From the NCBI RefSeq assembly GCF_001747095.1, contig NZ_MDGP01000001.1, forward strand, positions 1,099,001-1,163,000: DNA of 64,000 nt, given 5' to 3'. Position numbers and translations under genes: made by a program. Below the pieces are notes generated by a model. That model saw only the letters and a program-made list of their open reading frames with translations, was not told the origin of the DNA and made no database searches. Shown here one piece after another: positions 52,228 through 61,573 of the stretch (positions are counted from its first letter, which is position 1; every line of letters begins with the position of its first letter). This stretch comes from Roseivirga sp. 4D4 (lineage in GTDB: Bacteria > Bacteroidota > Bacteroidia > Cytophagales > Cyclobacteriaceae).

Positions 52228-53961
52228 TTACCTTCTTCGGCCTCTGTTTCTTCGGCCTGCAGGATTGGCGGAGTGCTTGGACCTATTCTTGCCTCCCCGG
52301 TCATTCCTATTGTTGCTTTTTCTATGATTTTGCCTGCCTGAAGGCCTTCCCTCTTCGTCTCTATTAACACGAATAGGTCTTCCTTCGACCTCAATATACT
52401 CAAAGTGTTTGCTCAAACCATCATCATGCTTAGAATCTAGGTTAAAAAAGCTACAATTCTTTTGTATTGATATATCCGAAAAGAGTCTTCTACCTATCCC
52501 GGTTACATCGGATATGAAGTGAATTAAATCGGCTTCAGTAACGCCATCCATTCTACCTACATTGATAAAATAACGATTAGCACCATCCTTGGCCCTTGAT
52601 TTTCTTTCTCTATTGTCTTTTTGATCATTGCCTTGACCCTCATTTAGGTCGTCTTCACCTCCACTTTCAACCATTAAATGGTCTAATTGACTTGTAATAA
52701 GTCTTTTAAGAAGGTCTTCTTTGGTTAGATCAGCAAACTGGCCGTGGAGACTATTAAGAATATCTTCTGCCTTTTCGTCCACCTTGGTATTGAGAATAAG
52801 ACTCGCCCAATTGTTCAAGCGACTTACCTTCAATTCATCAATCGTTGGAATAGCGACCTTTTCAAATTTCACATTCACTTTTCTTTCGATATCAGTTATT
52901 TTCCTGCCTTCACGTGGATTGATAAAGGCCATAGAAATACCCTTCTTGCCTGCCCTGCCCGTTCTACCACTTCTGTGCGTATAGCTCTCCAACTGATCTG
53001 GCAACTTATGATGGAAGACATGGGTCAAATCATTAACATCAATACCCCTAGCAGCAACATCAGTAGCAATGAGCAACTGCATTGAGCGGGTTTTGAAGCG
53101 TTTCATCACTGTATCACGCTGTCTTTGAGAGAGATCACCATGCAGGGCCTCCACAGCATAACCCAGCTTAGAAAGTTCATCGGCAATTTCCTGCGTATCC
53201 ATTTTGGTACGACAGAACATAATACCCTTCATATCTGGTTGGATATCCAGAAAGCGCTTTAATGCCGAGAGCTTATTGTTGGTCTTTGTGACCACATACT
53301 GGTGAGAAATGTCTTTATTACTCTTTTGGGCTGCATCAACGGAAACCTCAAGCGGATCCTTCATATAGGTATTCACCAACCTTCTGATCTCTTTGGGCAT
53401 GGTGGCTGAGAAAAGCCATGTCACTCGATTCTCTAGAGTATGTGATAGAATTTCATCGATATCATCTTTGAATCCCATATTGAGCATCTCATCTGCCTCA
53501 TCTAAGACAACAAACTCGACATTCTGAAGGTTGATCGCTCTTCTTTTTATCAAATCAAGAAGACGTCCTGGAGTAGCCACCACAATTTGAGTAGGTTTCT
53601 TTAAGGCTTTGATTTGTTTACTAATATCGGCCCCGCCATAAACCACTTCCACATTAACACCTCGCTTACTCTTAGAGAAATTAACCAACTGCTGAGCAGT
53701 TTGCTGACCGAGCTCTCGTGTCGGAGCCATAATCAAGGCTTGTGTAGCCGAATTCTTGGAATCTATAAGATCGATCAAAGGAAGTCCAAATGCTGCTGTT
53801 TTTCCTGTACCGGTTTGTGCTAAGCCAATAAAGTCCGTTGGATTATTTTCCAACAACATAGGTATGGCTTTTTCTTGAATTGGGGTGGGCTGTTCAAAGC
53901 CCATATTTTCTAAAACATCACAGATCGGCTGTGACAGTCCTAATTTGCTAAAATGACTCAA
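52228..53961 (-). CDS. DEAD-box RNA helicase with DbpA-like RNA-binding domain
   Basis: A 577-residue helicase. Q motif (FEQPTPIQ), Walker A (AQTGTGKT), LDEADEML, FSATMP, and HRSGRTGRAG are all present. A DbpA/CsdA-type RRM-like domain follows (RYFINVGRMDGVTEADLIHF) near residues 465-540, and the C-terminus is basic and Arg/Gly-rich (RRNRGRRR). It unwinds RNA in ribosome assembly or cold adaptation. A TACCTTTG -7-like box (54000-53993) lies upstream, without a clear -33. Confidence 0.95.
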   Translation of the reverse strand: MSHFSKLGLSQPICDVLENMGFEQPTPIQEKAIPMLLENNPTDFIGLAQTGTGKTAAFGLPLIDLIDSKNSATQALIMAPTRELGQQTAQQLVNFSKSKRGVNVEVVYGGADISKQIKALKKPTQIVVATPGRLLDLIKRRAINLQNVEFVVLDEADEMLNMGFKDDIDEILSHTLENRVTWLFSATMPKEIRRLVNTYMKDPLEVSVDAAQKSNKDISHQYVVTKTNNKLSALKRFLDIQPDMKGIMFCRTKMDTQEIADELSKLGYAVEALHGDLSQRQRDTVMKRFKTRSMQLLIATDVAARGIDVNDLTHVFHHKLPDQLESYTHRSGRTGRAGKKGISMAFINPREGRKITDIERKVNVKFEKVAIPTIDELKVSRLNNWASLILNTKVDEKAEDILNSLHGQFADLTKEDLLKRLITSQLDHLMVESGGEDDLNEGQGNDQKDNRERKSRAKDGANRYFINVGRMDGVTEADLIHFISDVTGIGRRLFSDISIQKNCSFFNLDSKHDDGLSKHFEYIEVEGRPIRVNRDEEGRPSGRQNHRKSNNRNDRGGKNRSKHSANPAGRRNRGRRR

Positions 53962-54174
53962 TGGGAATTGTTAAATGAGCCACAAAGGTAACCATATGCT
54001 TTGGTAAAACTGTGCATCTCTGCTATTTATCTCAAGTAGCCCTCGTTCGACCATCAAAGTATCGTCTTTGATATGCATCACTTCATCGAAGGATTACAAC
54101 GACTCATCTAAATCCTAATTTGGTCTTAGGAGCTCACCATAATTTCGAAGCAACAAAAAATAAAATTCACCGAT

Positions 54175-54570
54175 ATGAAAAAGCTCCTAATCATTGAAGA
54201 TCATCCTATGATGCGCATGTTTCTTCAAAACTACTTAAGCAAAAGTTACGAGGTAACTACTGTTTCTACTCCTGAAGAGGCACTTGATTATAGCACGAAA
54301 AACACGTTTCCGGATTTGATTTTGAGCGATTACAAAGACAAACAATCGAAGGACTTTCAAATGCTTCAATGTCTTTGCATGCAAATCGAATGGAGAAATA
54401 TCCCACTGTTTGTATTAACGGATCAGGACAAAAGCCAGGAAAGAATCAACGCGCTAGAGCTAGGGGCTAAAGACACCCTGAGCAAACCCTTTAACCCTAA
54501 AGAACTCGTCATGCGGATTGATGCTATGCTCCATGTCTCATCATTAAATACAATCAGAACAGTAGCCTAA
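54175..54570 (+). CDS. Orphan single-domain response regulator
   Basis: A 131-residue receiver: acidic pair in IIEDHP (Glu8, Asp9), phosphoacceptor Asp52 in LILSDYKD, Thr82 in VLTDQD and Lys104 in LSKPFNP. No output domain and no kinase nearby. The LruC lipoprotein gene starts 10 bp later, and an exopolysaccharide operon follows, suggesting control of surface behaviour. Confidence 0.92.
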   Translation: MKKLLIIEDHPMMRMFLQNYLSKSYEVTTVSTPEEALDYSTKNTFPDLILSDYKDKQSKDFQMLQCLCMQIEWRNIPLFVLTDQDKSQERINALELGAKDTLSKPFNPKELVMRIDAMLHVSSLNTIRTVA

Positions 54571-54580
54571 TTAAGAAATT

Positions 54581-56620
54581 ATGAAAAAGATATACACTTA
54601 CTTCATCGTGAGTCTACTATTGGTAGGCTGTATTGAAAAGCCTGAAATCCAAGTGGATACAGAACCCGAACAAGGTAGTTCATTTGATTTCAAAAGTACA
54701 CAAACCGTAAACTTGGACCTGTCGTTTACAGATAACTTAGGACTCCCTTTCACCGGGCTTAAGGTTCAACTATGGAAGGTTGCTAATGGTGTTAAAACAG
54801 AAGTCGCATTCAAAGCATTTACTGACGGTAATGGTCAACTGAAAAGCGCAGTAGAACTACCTACATATGTCGATCGCCTAGTATTAGAAACGTCTTTTAT
54901 CGGTATACCTAACAACATTCACGTGCCCATTGAGGGAAACCAATTTCATTTTGAATACAATAACGGTCAGGTTATTTCCAAAACGATTGATACCTACCAG
55001 CGTTCGAATGAACATAACGGAAACGGTGTGGCCTCAGCGGCATTTCAGACTTCCAACAGTTTTACAATCAGCTATATGGGTGATTACAATGGAAGAGGTG
55101 TTCCAGATTATTTAGAGTCAGAACGTGATGCTATTTCCAGTACTTTACTAGATTACATCAACGCATCTCTTCCCGAGAGTCAACCCGTTCCACAATATCA
55201 TCCTACTTATTTGGCCAATGGAAAGAAAACAACCTTAGACATTGAGGACTATTGCGATGTCTGGATCACCTTTGTTCATGAGGGTGCCGGATGGAGAAAT
55301 GCCATTGCCTTTTATACATATCCAACAGCTACGCCTCCACAGTCTTTGGAAGACATTGATAACATCAATGTGATCTTCCCTAATCTCTCCTTCTCTGGAT
55401 CAGGAGGTGGAATGACATCTGGGGACAAGGTGAACATCGGGCAATTTGAAGCTGGTACTTCTATTGGCTTAGTACTGCTCGCTAACGGATGGGATGGCAG
55501 TAATTCTGAAGATTATGAACATATCGTTTTTGCCGATAAGAACTTAAACCCTGAACCAGATGAAGATTTAAGGCAGCATAACGTACTGCTCTGGGATAAT
55601 GAAAACAAACTCTTTCTCTTGGGCTTTGAAGATGTTCGTAGAGATAACATTCCTTTCCAATGCGATCAGGATTTCAATGATGCCATCCTCTTTGTTACCT
55701 CTAATCCCATTGAAGCGATTAGTACAGATAATGTAAGTCCTGTGGACCGACCTGGCGTTTTAGATACTGATGGAGATGGTATTAACGATATACTGGACGA
55801 ATATCCAAATGATGGAAACAAAGCTTACGACAGCTTCTACCCTTCCTCAACATCCTATGGCACATTTGCCTTTGAAGACAACTGGCCTGACTACGGGGAT
55901 TACGATTTCAATGATCTGGTAATAGATTACCAATTCAAGCACACTTTAAATGCAGATAATCAAGTGGTAAGCATGTCGCCTAAATTCAAGATTAGAGCGA
56001 TCGGTGCAGGTTACAGAAATGGTTTTGGTTTTGCTACTGACTTACTACCATCAGACGTCACCACAGTGTCTGGACATTCCATTAATGGAGCAGGCGTAAC
56101 ATTAAATGGCAACGGAACAGAAAGTGGACAAAGCAATGCAGTATTCATCGTTACAACTAATGCGCACGACCATTTCACAACAGGTGGATTCGTAAATACG
56201 GAGGAAACTTCAGCTTATCATGAACCACAAGAAGTGACATTGGAGATTGACTTAGCCAGTCCTAAAACCTATGCGGAAATTGGGACCGTTCCCTATAATC
56301 CCTTCGTCATCATCTCCCAAAACAGAGGAAGAGAAGTCCACCTACCCGGCTATGCTCCAACAGATCTCGTGGACTTATCTCTCTTAGGTACTCAAGATGA
56401 TGATACAGACTTATCAATAGGTCAATACTATAGATCTAAAACAGACCTCCCCTGGGGTATTCATCTGCCGGAAAGCTTCGCCTACCCAAGAGAAAAAGTT
56501 GACATTCGAAATAGTCACTTGCGATTTGACGACTGGGCCAGGAGTTTTGGCTATAGCTACCTTGACTGGTATAGAAACCAGACAGGCTACAGAAACATAA
56601 ACGGTATTTACTCCCGATAA
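54581..56620 (+). CDS. LruC-domain lipoprotein with DUF4114-like domain
   Basis: A 679-residue lipoprotein (IVSLLLVGC, Cys about 17). An N-terminal beta domain is followed by a DUF4114-like region with FQCDQDFNDAILFVTS, a Ca2+-type DTDGDGINDILDEYPNDG (thrombospondin-3-like), and the LruC domain (DYGDYDFNDLVIDYQFKH; FKIRAIGAGYRNGFGF). These are large, Ca2+-binding surface proteins, probably adhesin- or matrix-like. Its position between an orphan receiver and the EPS operon fits a biofilm role. A hairpin terminator follows. Confidence 0.92.
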   Translation: MKKIYTYFIVSLLLVGCIEKPEIQVDTEPEQGSSFDFKSTQTVNLDLSFTDNLGLPFTGLKVQLWKVANGVKTEVAFKAFTDGNGQLKSAVELPTYVDRLVLETSFIGIPNNIHVPIEGNQFHFEYNNGQVISKTIDTYQRSNEHNGNGVASAAFQTSNSFTISYMGDYNGRGVPDYLESERDAISSTLLDYINASLPESQPVPQYHPTYLANGKKTTLDIEDYCDVWITFVHEGAGWRNAIAFYTYPTATPPQSLEDIDNINVIFPNLSFSGSGGGMTSGDKVNIGQFEAGTSIGLVLLANGWDGSNSEDYEHIVFADKNLNPEPDEDLRQHNVLLWDNENKLFLLGFEDVRRDNIPFQCDQDFNDAILFVTSNPIEAISTDNVSPVDRPGVLDTDGDGINDILDEYPNDGNKAYDSFYPSSTSYGTFAFEDNWPDYGDYDFNDLVIDYQFKHTLNADNQVVSMSPKFKIRAIGAGYRNGFGFATDLLPSDVTTVSGHSINGAGVTLNGNGTESGQSNAVFIVTTNAHDHFTTGGFVNTEETSAYHEPQEVTLEIDLASPKTYAEIGTVPYNPFVIISQNRGREVHLPGYAPTDLVDLSLLGTQDDDTDLSIGQYYRSKTDLPWGIHLPESFAYPREKVDIRNSHLRFDDWARSFGYSYLDWYRNQTGYRNINGIYSR

Positions 56621-56648
56621 GGGTGATTAAATGGTTGAGGTTAAAAGT

Positions 56649-56677
56649 AGGCGCTTCCACACGGGAGGCGCCTCTTT
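56649..56677 (+). terminator. Rho-independent terminator after the LruC gene
   Basis: AGGCGCTTCC pairs with GGGAGGCGCCT (one G-T pair), four-base loop, then CTTTTTG. Confidence 0.8.
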
Positions 56678-56805
56678 TTGTATAAGGCCTACTGTCAAAT
56701 ATTCACCTTCAAAACCCTTGATTTTAGTTGTCCTAGCCTAGCCTTCATCCACCCTACAAAACAGTTCAATCATCTAATAAAACGGGTTACTGGAATCAAT
56801 AAAAA

Positions 56806-56813
56806 TAGCTTTG
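56806..56813 (+). promoter_or_regulatory. Candidate -7 box of the exopolysaccharide operon
   Basis: TAGCTTTG is a perfect TAnnTTTG. The -33 box is poor (TTA at 56787). It supports the ATG at 56837 over 56816 as start of the sugar transferase. Confidence 0.3.
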
Positions 56814-56836
56814 TAATGTACTTAAAAGCAGAAATA

Positions 56837-57595
56837 ATGAAGGTAAAGCGTCATATCCCCATCTTAAAAAGAAGCCTTGACATTGTAGTATCAGCACTGC
56901 TCATCTTGGCCCTTACCCCTGTTTGGATTCTCGTTGCAATCGCCATAAGAATGGAGTCTAAAGGTCCCATATTCTATTACGCACATCGGGTGGGCCAAAA
57001 CTATCACACATTCAAATTCTACAAGTTTAGATCTATGCGCGTGAATGCCGATCAATTGGTAGAGAAAATGAAGCACCTCAACCAATATAAATCTGAAGCA
57101 CAGGAAACACGTACCTTAAAGCTTACTAGGAATCTAATCGCCAACGCTGAGTATAAAAGCATCGTGGTTGGAGATGGCATTTATGCCCAGTTAGATGAGT
57201 TCGAATGGCAGAAGAGAAACAATACAGGAAATGCCTTTGTAAAGTTCGTGAATGACCCTCGAATTACGCGAGTGGGCAAATTTATTCGCAATACAAGTAT
57301 AGATGAACTTCCCCAACTGTTCAACATTCTTAGAGGAGACATGTCCTTGGTTGGTAACAGACCTCTCCCATTATACGAAGCAGAAAAATTAACCACAGAC
57401 CAAACAGTAGGCAGGTTTCTGGGACCAGCAGGACTCACAGGACTTTGGCAAGTTACCGAACGCGGAAAAGACAATGCCGACCCTGTAAAGCGAGTTGCGC
57501 TGGACATTGAATATGCCGAGCATCATAATTTTTGGATGGATTTGAAAATCCTTTTCAAAACACCTCTGGCAGCACTTCAACATGAAAACGTTTAA
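56837..57595 (+). CDS. Priming undecaprenyl-phosphate sugar transferase (WcaJ/WbaP C-terminal type)
   Basis: A 252-residue product from the ATG at 56837 (MKVKRHIP); 56816 and 56678 are in frame, but the sequence before 56837 is not family-like. One membrane helix (SLDIVVSALLILALTPVWIL), then VGQNYHTFKFYKFRSMRVNAD, RNTSIDELPQLFNILRGDMS and the C-terminal GLTGLWQVTERG. It puts the first sugar-phosphate on undecaprenyl phosphate. An insertion of about 60 residues (near residues 80-130) separates the KFRSM and DELPQ blocks. First gene of the EPS operon. Confidence 0.93.
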   Translation: MKVKRHIPILKRSLDIVVSALLILALTPVWILVAIAIRMESKGPIFYYAHRVGQNYHTFKFYKFRSMRVNADQLVEKMKHLNQYKSEAQETRTLKLTRNLIANAEYKSIVVGDGIYAQLDEFEWQKRNNTGNAFVKFVNDPRITRVGKFIRNTSIDELPQLFNILRGDMSLVGNRPLPLYEAEKLTTDQTVGRFLGPAGLTGLWQVTERGKDNADPVKRVALDIEYAEHHNFWMDLKILFKTPLAALQHENV

Positions 57596-57598
57596 ATC

Positions 57599-58777
57599 AT
57601 GTTCGCAAGATTCTTTAAATCCCTCAAGAGAGATACTTCCGGTAAGCAATACCTAGCCTTTGTAGATGGAATAAGGTTTATAGCCATCATACCAGTCGTC
57701 ATTTTACATGCAAATGAAAGGCTTCAGCGATATGTCATTAACCCGGATACTTTAAGTTCCGCAGAGCAACAGCTGTCCTATCTTATCAGTCGTGGTGCAA
57801 TCGGTGTTATGATCTTTTTTGCCCTCAGTGGTTTTATTCTTAGCCTTCCTTTTGCAAAAAGAACCAAATCATTCCATTACAAGGATTATTTGAAAAGACG
57901 ATTAACCCGTCTTGAACCTCCTTACATATTTTGGATGACCCTATTTGGTTTAATCCTCTTTTTCCAGTCGGGAATACCTCTGGAAACGATCGGTCAACAC
58001 TACTTGGCGAGTATCTTTTATGTACACAATCAGCTGTTCGGTGAATTTTCAATTATTAACCCTGTAGCATGGTCATTGGAAGTTGAGGTTCAGTATTATC
58101 TCATAGCGCCTTTTATTGCCATCTTCTATTTCAAGCTCGAAGACATAAGATCCAGGCACGCATTGCTCCTTTCGATGATAGCACTTTTCATTATCTATCA
58201 GCATGCTTTTAGCTGGCAAATCTTACCGCTCCGTGCATCTATTCTTGGCCAACTACAGCACTTCCTGATCGGAATGTTTATGGCTGATGTATATGCTAAT
58301 AATAAGAACTGGCACAACCAAAAGTCTTATGGATTCGACCTCATTGGCATTGGATCCATAGTACTTATGATGTTCACCTGGACCGAAGAACTTGGAAAGT
58401 CGCTCATCTTCTCGATCGGCATGATAGGTTTTTTCGCAGCATGCCTAAAGGGCAGGTTGACTTATAAATTCTTAACCCATTCCTGGGTCAGCATCATTGG
58501 CGGCATGTGTTATACCATTTATTTAACACATCTACCCCTCTTAGAACTGGTGTATTCACTCATCGGACGGTTCGGTTACTCATCCCCCTATTGGCTACAG
58601 TTATCGATAAGTCTAATCCTCATCCTACCTATGGTCTTACTTAGCAGCATGATCTTTTACAAGTGTATTGAACAACCCTTTATGAAAAAAGAAGCCTTCA
58701 CAATTTTGGTGAAAGTCATTCAAGCTAAAGAGAATCACTTAAAAGACCAGCACACCATAAACGCTGAAGAACAATGA
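57599..58777 (+). CDS. Acyltransferase family 3 membrane protein
   Basis: A 392-residue protein of about ten membrane helices. The opening FVDGIRFIAIIPVVILHA contains the conserved Arg and His of acyltransferase 3 proteins, followed by RGAIGVMIFFALSGFIL and RRLTRLEPPYIFW. It acetylates or acylates sugar units, here probably the lipid-linked polysaccharide repeat. It follows the sugar transferase by 3 bp and overlaps the next gene by 4 bp. Confidence 0.92.
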   Translation: MFARFFKSLKRDTSGKQYLAFVDGIRFIAIIPVVILHANERLQRYVINPDTLSSAEQQLSYLISRGAIGVMIFFALSGFILSLPFAKRTKSFHYKDYLKRRLTRLEPPYIFWMTLFGLILFFQSGIPLETIGQHYLASIFYVHNQLFGEFSIINPVAWSLEVEVQYYLIAPFIAIFYFKLEDIRSRHALLLSMIALFIIYQHAFSWQILPLRASILGQLQHFLIGMFMADVYANNKNWHNQKSYGFDLIGIGSIVLMMFTWTEELGKSLIFSIGMIGFFAACLKGRLTYKFLTHSWVSIIGGMCYTIYLTHLPLLELVYSLIGRFGYSSPYWLQLSISLILILPMVLLSSMIFYKCIEQPFMKKEAFTILVKVIQAKENHLKDQHTINAEEQ

Positions 58778-59493
58778 AAAAGCTAAAGTTTATTTCCATC
58801 CTAATAGTAATAGTGACTCTACAATTAAAAGGTCAAGACCTATCACAAAAAGAGCTTGCGATGGATCGAATCAAGCCACTGGAACAATTGCTTAATCTAG
58901 CCATTGGAAATATGGCTGCACTAAATACACTCACAACGAGTCAGGAAATCTATAGGGAAGAGACAAAAATCACCCAAAAAAAATGGCTTCAGCACCTGGC
59001 CTTAACAGCTGGCGTGAACTACGGAAATGGCATTGTTTCTGACCAACTAACAGATGGTTCTACAGATAATAGACTCACCTATCTATCACGACAGAACGTC
59101 ACCTATAACGTTGGTCTAAACCTTCGACTCCCTTTCACCGAGGTTTCGTCCAGAAAGCATGAAATAAAGATTAAGAAGCTCGAAATCGAACGTCTAGAAG
59201 GACTTAAGAATGAGAGAAAGGAATTCATTCGCAGAGAGGTGATTAGAATCTATAAAGACCTACGATCATGCCTGAAGTCAATGGAATTACAAACCGAAGT
59301 AGTTGAAGCGAATGAGATCGCCTTAAAGGTTGCTGAAAACTTCTTCAAAGCTGGAAAGCTGGCCATGGAGCAGTATCGAATGGCAGTTGACTCACATTAC
59401 ACCTCACAGCTTGAATTAGAAAAATCGAAAAACGAAGCCTGGTACTGCATGCGCAGTTTGAAAGAATTGGTTGGTCAATCTATAATGAAATAA
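58774..59493 (+). CDS. Half-length TolC-like outer-membrane protein
   Basis: A 239-residue protein with signal peptide (FISILIVIVTLQLKGQ). The helical middle (NERKEFIRREVIRIYKDLRS; VVEANEIALKVAENFFKAGK; AMEQYRMAVDSHYTSQLELE) and the NYGNG-type beta hairpins match one OEP repeat of TolC family proteins, which normally have two (about 430-480 residues). It sits where a Wza/GumB-type export porin would be expected. It may multimerise to form a channel with more subunits, or it may be a truncated paralogue; the reading frame is intact and overlapped on both sides. Confidence 0.85.
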   Translation: MKKLKFISILIVIVTLQLKGQDLSQKELAMDRIKPLEQLLNLAIGNMAALNTLTTSQEIYREETKITQKKWLQHLALTAGVNYGNGIVSDQLTDGSTDNRLTYLSRQNVTYNVGLNLRLPFTEVSSRKHEIKIKKLEIERLEGLKNERKEFIRREVIRIYKDLRSCLKSMELQTEVVEANEIALKVAENFFKAGKLAMEQYRMAVDSHYTSQLELEKSKNEAWYCMRSLKELVGQSIMK

Positions 59494-59494
59494 T

Positions 59495-61573
59495 ATGAAT
59501 GCTTTAGAAATCATAAGATTACTAGTTAGGCACTTCCATTACATAGCGCTATCGGCTATTAGCCTGACGCTCTTGGTATTCTTTACCACCAAGAACGATA
59601 AGCGGGAATACGAAACCCATACCCTGCTCAATACAGGGCTGATCTCAGGATATAGCATTGAAAGTAGTAGCGCAGGCCGCATTGATTATGCGAAGACCAA
59701 CAATGAACTGGAAAACCTTATCAATCTGGCCACTTCCTATGAAACGAATAAGGAGCTATCGGCCAAGTTACTGGCTCGCTTTCTAGTGCTAGACCATCAG
59801 CAAAAGTTGCCTATTCTAAAGGAAAATTATCCTGACTTTTTAGAAAGTATTAAAGGACTTCCTATCGAAATAAGAGACAAGGATACCGACCTGACCGTAC
59901 TGTACAAAATCATTCGTCAACGGGATGCAGACAGGTCTAACCCATTTTACGAGCTGACTAATTCCGAAAACCCTTTTTTCGGCAACAAGCAGCTAGAAAC
60001 TATACTAGTGAGTCGCGAAGGCAAAAGCGATATGATTAGGGTTGAATATAAGTCGATAGACCCTTACCTCAGTCAAGTCACCCTGGAGCTACTTACAGAC
60101 ATCTTCATCAATCAACAAAAGAATATCAAAGAGGGCCAAACAGACTCTGTTATTGGATTCTTTAAGGCTGCAGTTGATAAATCTGATGCGAAGCTTAAGG
60201 GTGCCGAAGATGAGTTATTGAATTTTCGCGTTAGCAATCGAATCATCAATTACTACGAGCAAACGCGTTTTATCTCGGGTAATAAAGAGGAATTAGAAAG
60301 ACAGTATCAGGAAGAGCTGAAAGTAGCCGCTGGTGCACGATCGGCTTTATCCAAAATTCAGGTCGAAATTGAAGACAAATCGATTATTCCGGAGCTCCAG
60401 TCTCGTATTGCTAGCAATCGATCAAAAATATCTAAGCAAACCACTTTACTGACGCAGCTAGAATTGGTAATGGACACTATCCCTGACAATGCCCGGACTA
60501 TCAAAAAATCCAACCTCAATGGAGAAATCACCCTATTGAAGCAAGAAATGTCAGACATAGCAGATCGATTGATTATGGTAAATCAAACGCCAGATGGTAT
60601 CGAAACAAAAGAGCTATTGACCCAATGGTTAAACCAGACCATCTCGAAAGAGGAGTCAGAAGCCAAGCTGGCCGTCATGGACAACCGCAAGAGAGAATAT
60701 GAGCTGATTTACGACCAATTCGCGCCATTGGGATCTACGCTAAAGAGACTGGAAAGAGAAATTGATGTGGCCGAAAGAGAGTATTTAGAAAACCTGCATA
60801 GCTATAATCAAGCAAGACTTCATAAGTATAGCAGTATGATGTCAAGCAATTTGAAGGTGATAGATGCGCCCTATTACCCATTGGAGCCCTTGAAGTCTAA
60901 AAGAATGATGATTGTTATTCTATCCTTTGTGGTAGGATTGGTCTTACCTATCGGACTTTTGATTGGCCTTGAACTACTGGACAGCAGTCTCAAAAAACCC
61001 GAAAGAGCAATTGAGGAAACAGGACTAAAAGTTGGCGGCCTTATGATCAAGCAGCCAGCAAGTACAAAAAAACAGTCAATTGATTTTCAACAAGTTAATA
61101 AGCAATCATTGAACTTATTAATACAACAAATTAGGGCAAATACCAAAGGTGTTTCAACCCCTAAAACTGTGAACGTTTTCAGCATGCAATATGGAGAAGG
61201 TAAAAGCTTTCTAATAGAACAGTTAAGCACCTACTTCAAAACATATCTTACTGAAAAAGACCGAGCAGAAAACTTAGAATTCCGATTTAAAGAAATTGGG
61301 GCAATACAGCACGAGCCATACCAGGAGAATGATTTGGTAGCAGCCGACTTGCATCTTCTGGTCGCTCGTGCTAATCGTAAATGGACCACTGCTGACCAAC
61401 ATTCACTAGAAGTATATCATGAACTAGCCGGAAAAGAGCCTCTGCTCTTCTTAAACGGAGTTTCACCGGATGTTATGGAGGAAGTAATTGGTTCCATCCC
61501 TAAAAGAAGAGGTCGTTTACGCTCCTTGGTACATCACTGGATGACACAAGGCTTTAAAAGTGCTACTGTATGA
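59495..61573 (+). CDS. Wzc/GumC-like polysaccharide chain-length protein with degenerate kinase domain
   Basis: A 692-residue inner-membrane protein. Helix 1 (HYIALSAISLTLLVFFTT) and helix 2 (MMIVILSFVVGLVLPIGLLI) enclose a long periplasmic coiled-coil domain. The C-terminal part (about 545-690) keeps a Walker A-like VFSMQYGEGKSF but lacks a clear A' Asp motif (DxRxP), and it ends without a Tyr cluster (RSLVHHWMTQGFKSATV). So it is probably a non-autophosphorylating PCP/BY-kinase relative. It controls chain length and export of the polysaccharide, with the TolC-like protein upstream. Confidence 0.9.
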   Translation: MNALEIIRLLVRHFHYIALSAISLTLLVFFTTKNDKREYETHTLLNTGLISGYSIESSSAGRIDYAKTNNELENLINLATSYETNKELSAKLLARFLVLDHQQKLPILKENYPDFLESIKGLPIEIRDKDTDLTVLYKIIRQRDADRSNPFYELTNSENPFFGNKQLETILVSREGKSDMIRVEYKSIDPYLSQVTLELLTDIFINQQKNIKEGQTDSVIGFFKAAVDKSDAKLKGAEDELLNFRVSNRIINYYEQTRFISGNKEELERQYQEELKVAAGARSALSKIQVEIEDKSIIPELQSRIASNRSKISKQTTLLTQLELVMDTIPDNARTIKKSNLNGEITLLKQEMSDIADRLIMVNQTPDGIETKELLTQWLNQTISKEESEAKLAVMDNRKREYELIYDQFAPLGSTLKRLEREIDVAEREYLENLHSYNQARLHKYSSMMSSNLKVIDAPYYPLEPLKSKRMMIVILSFVVGLVLPIGLLIGLELLDSSLKKPERAIEETGLKVGGLMIKQPASTKKQSIDFQQVNKQSLNLLIQQIRANTKGVSTPKTVNVFSMQYGEGKSFLIEQLSTYFKTYLTEKDRAENLEFRFKEIGAIQHEPYQENDLVAADLHLLVARANRKWTTADQHSLEVYHELAGKEPLLFLNGVSPDVMEEVIGSIPKRRGRLRSLVHHWMTQGFKSATV

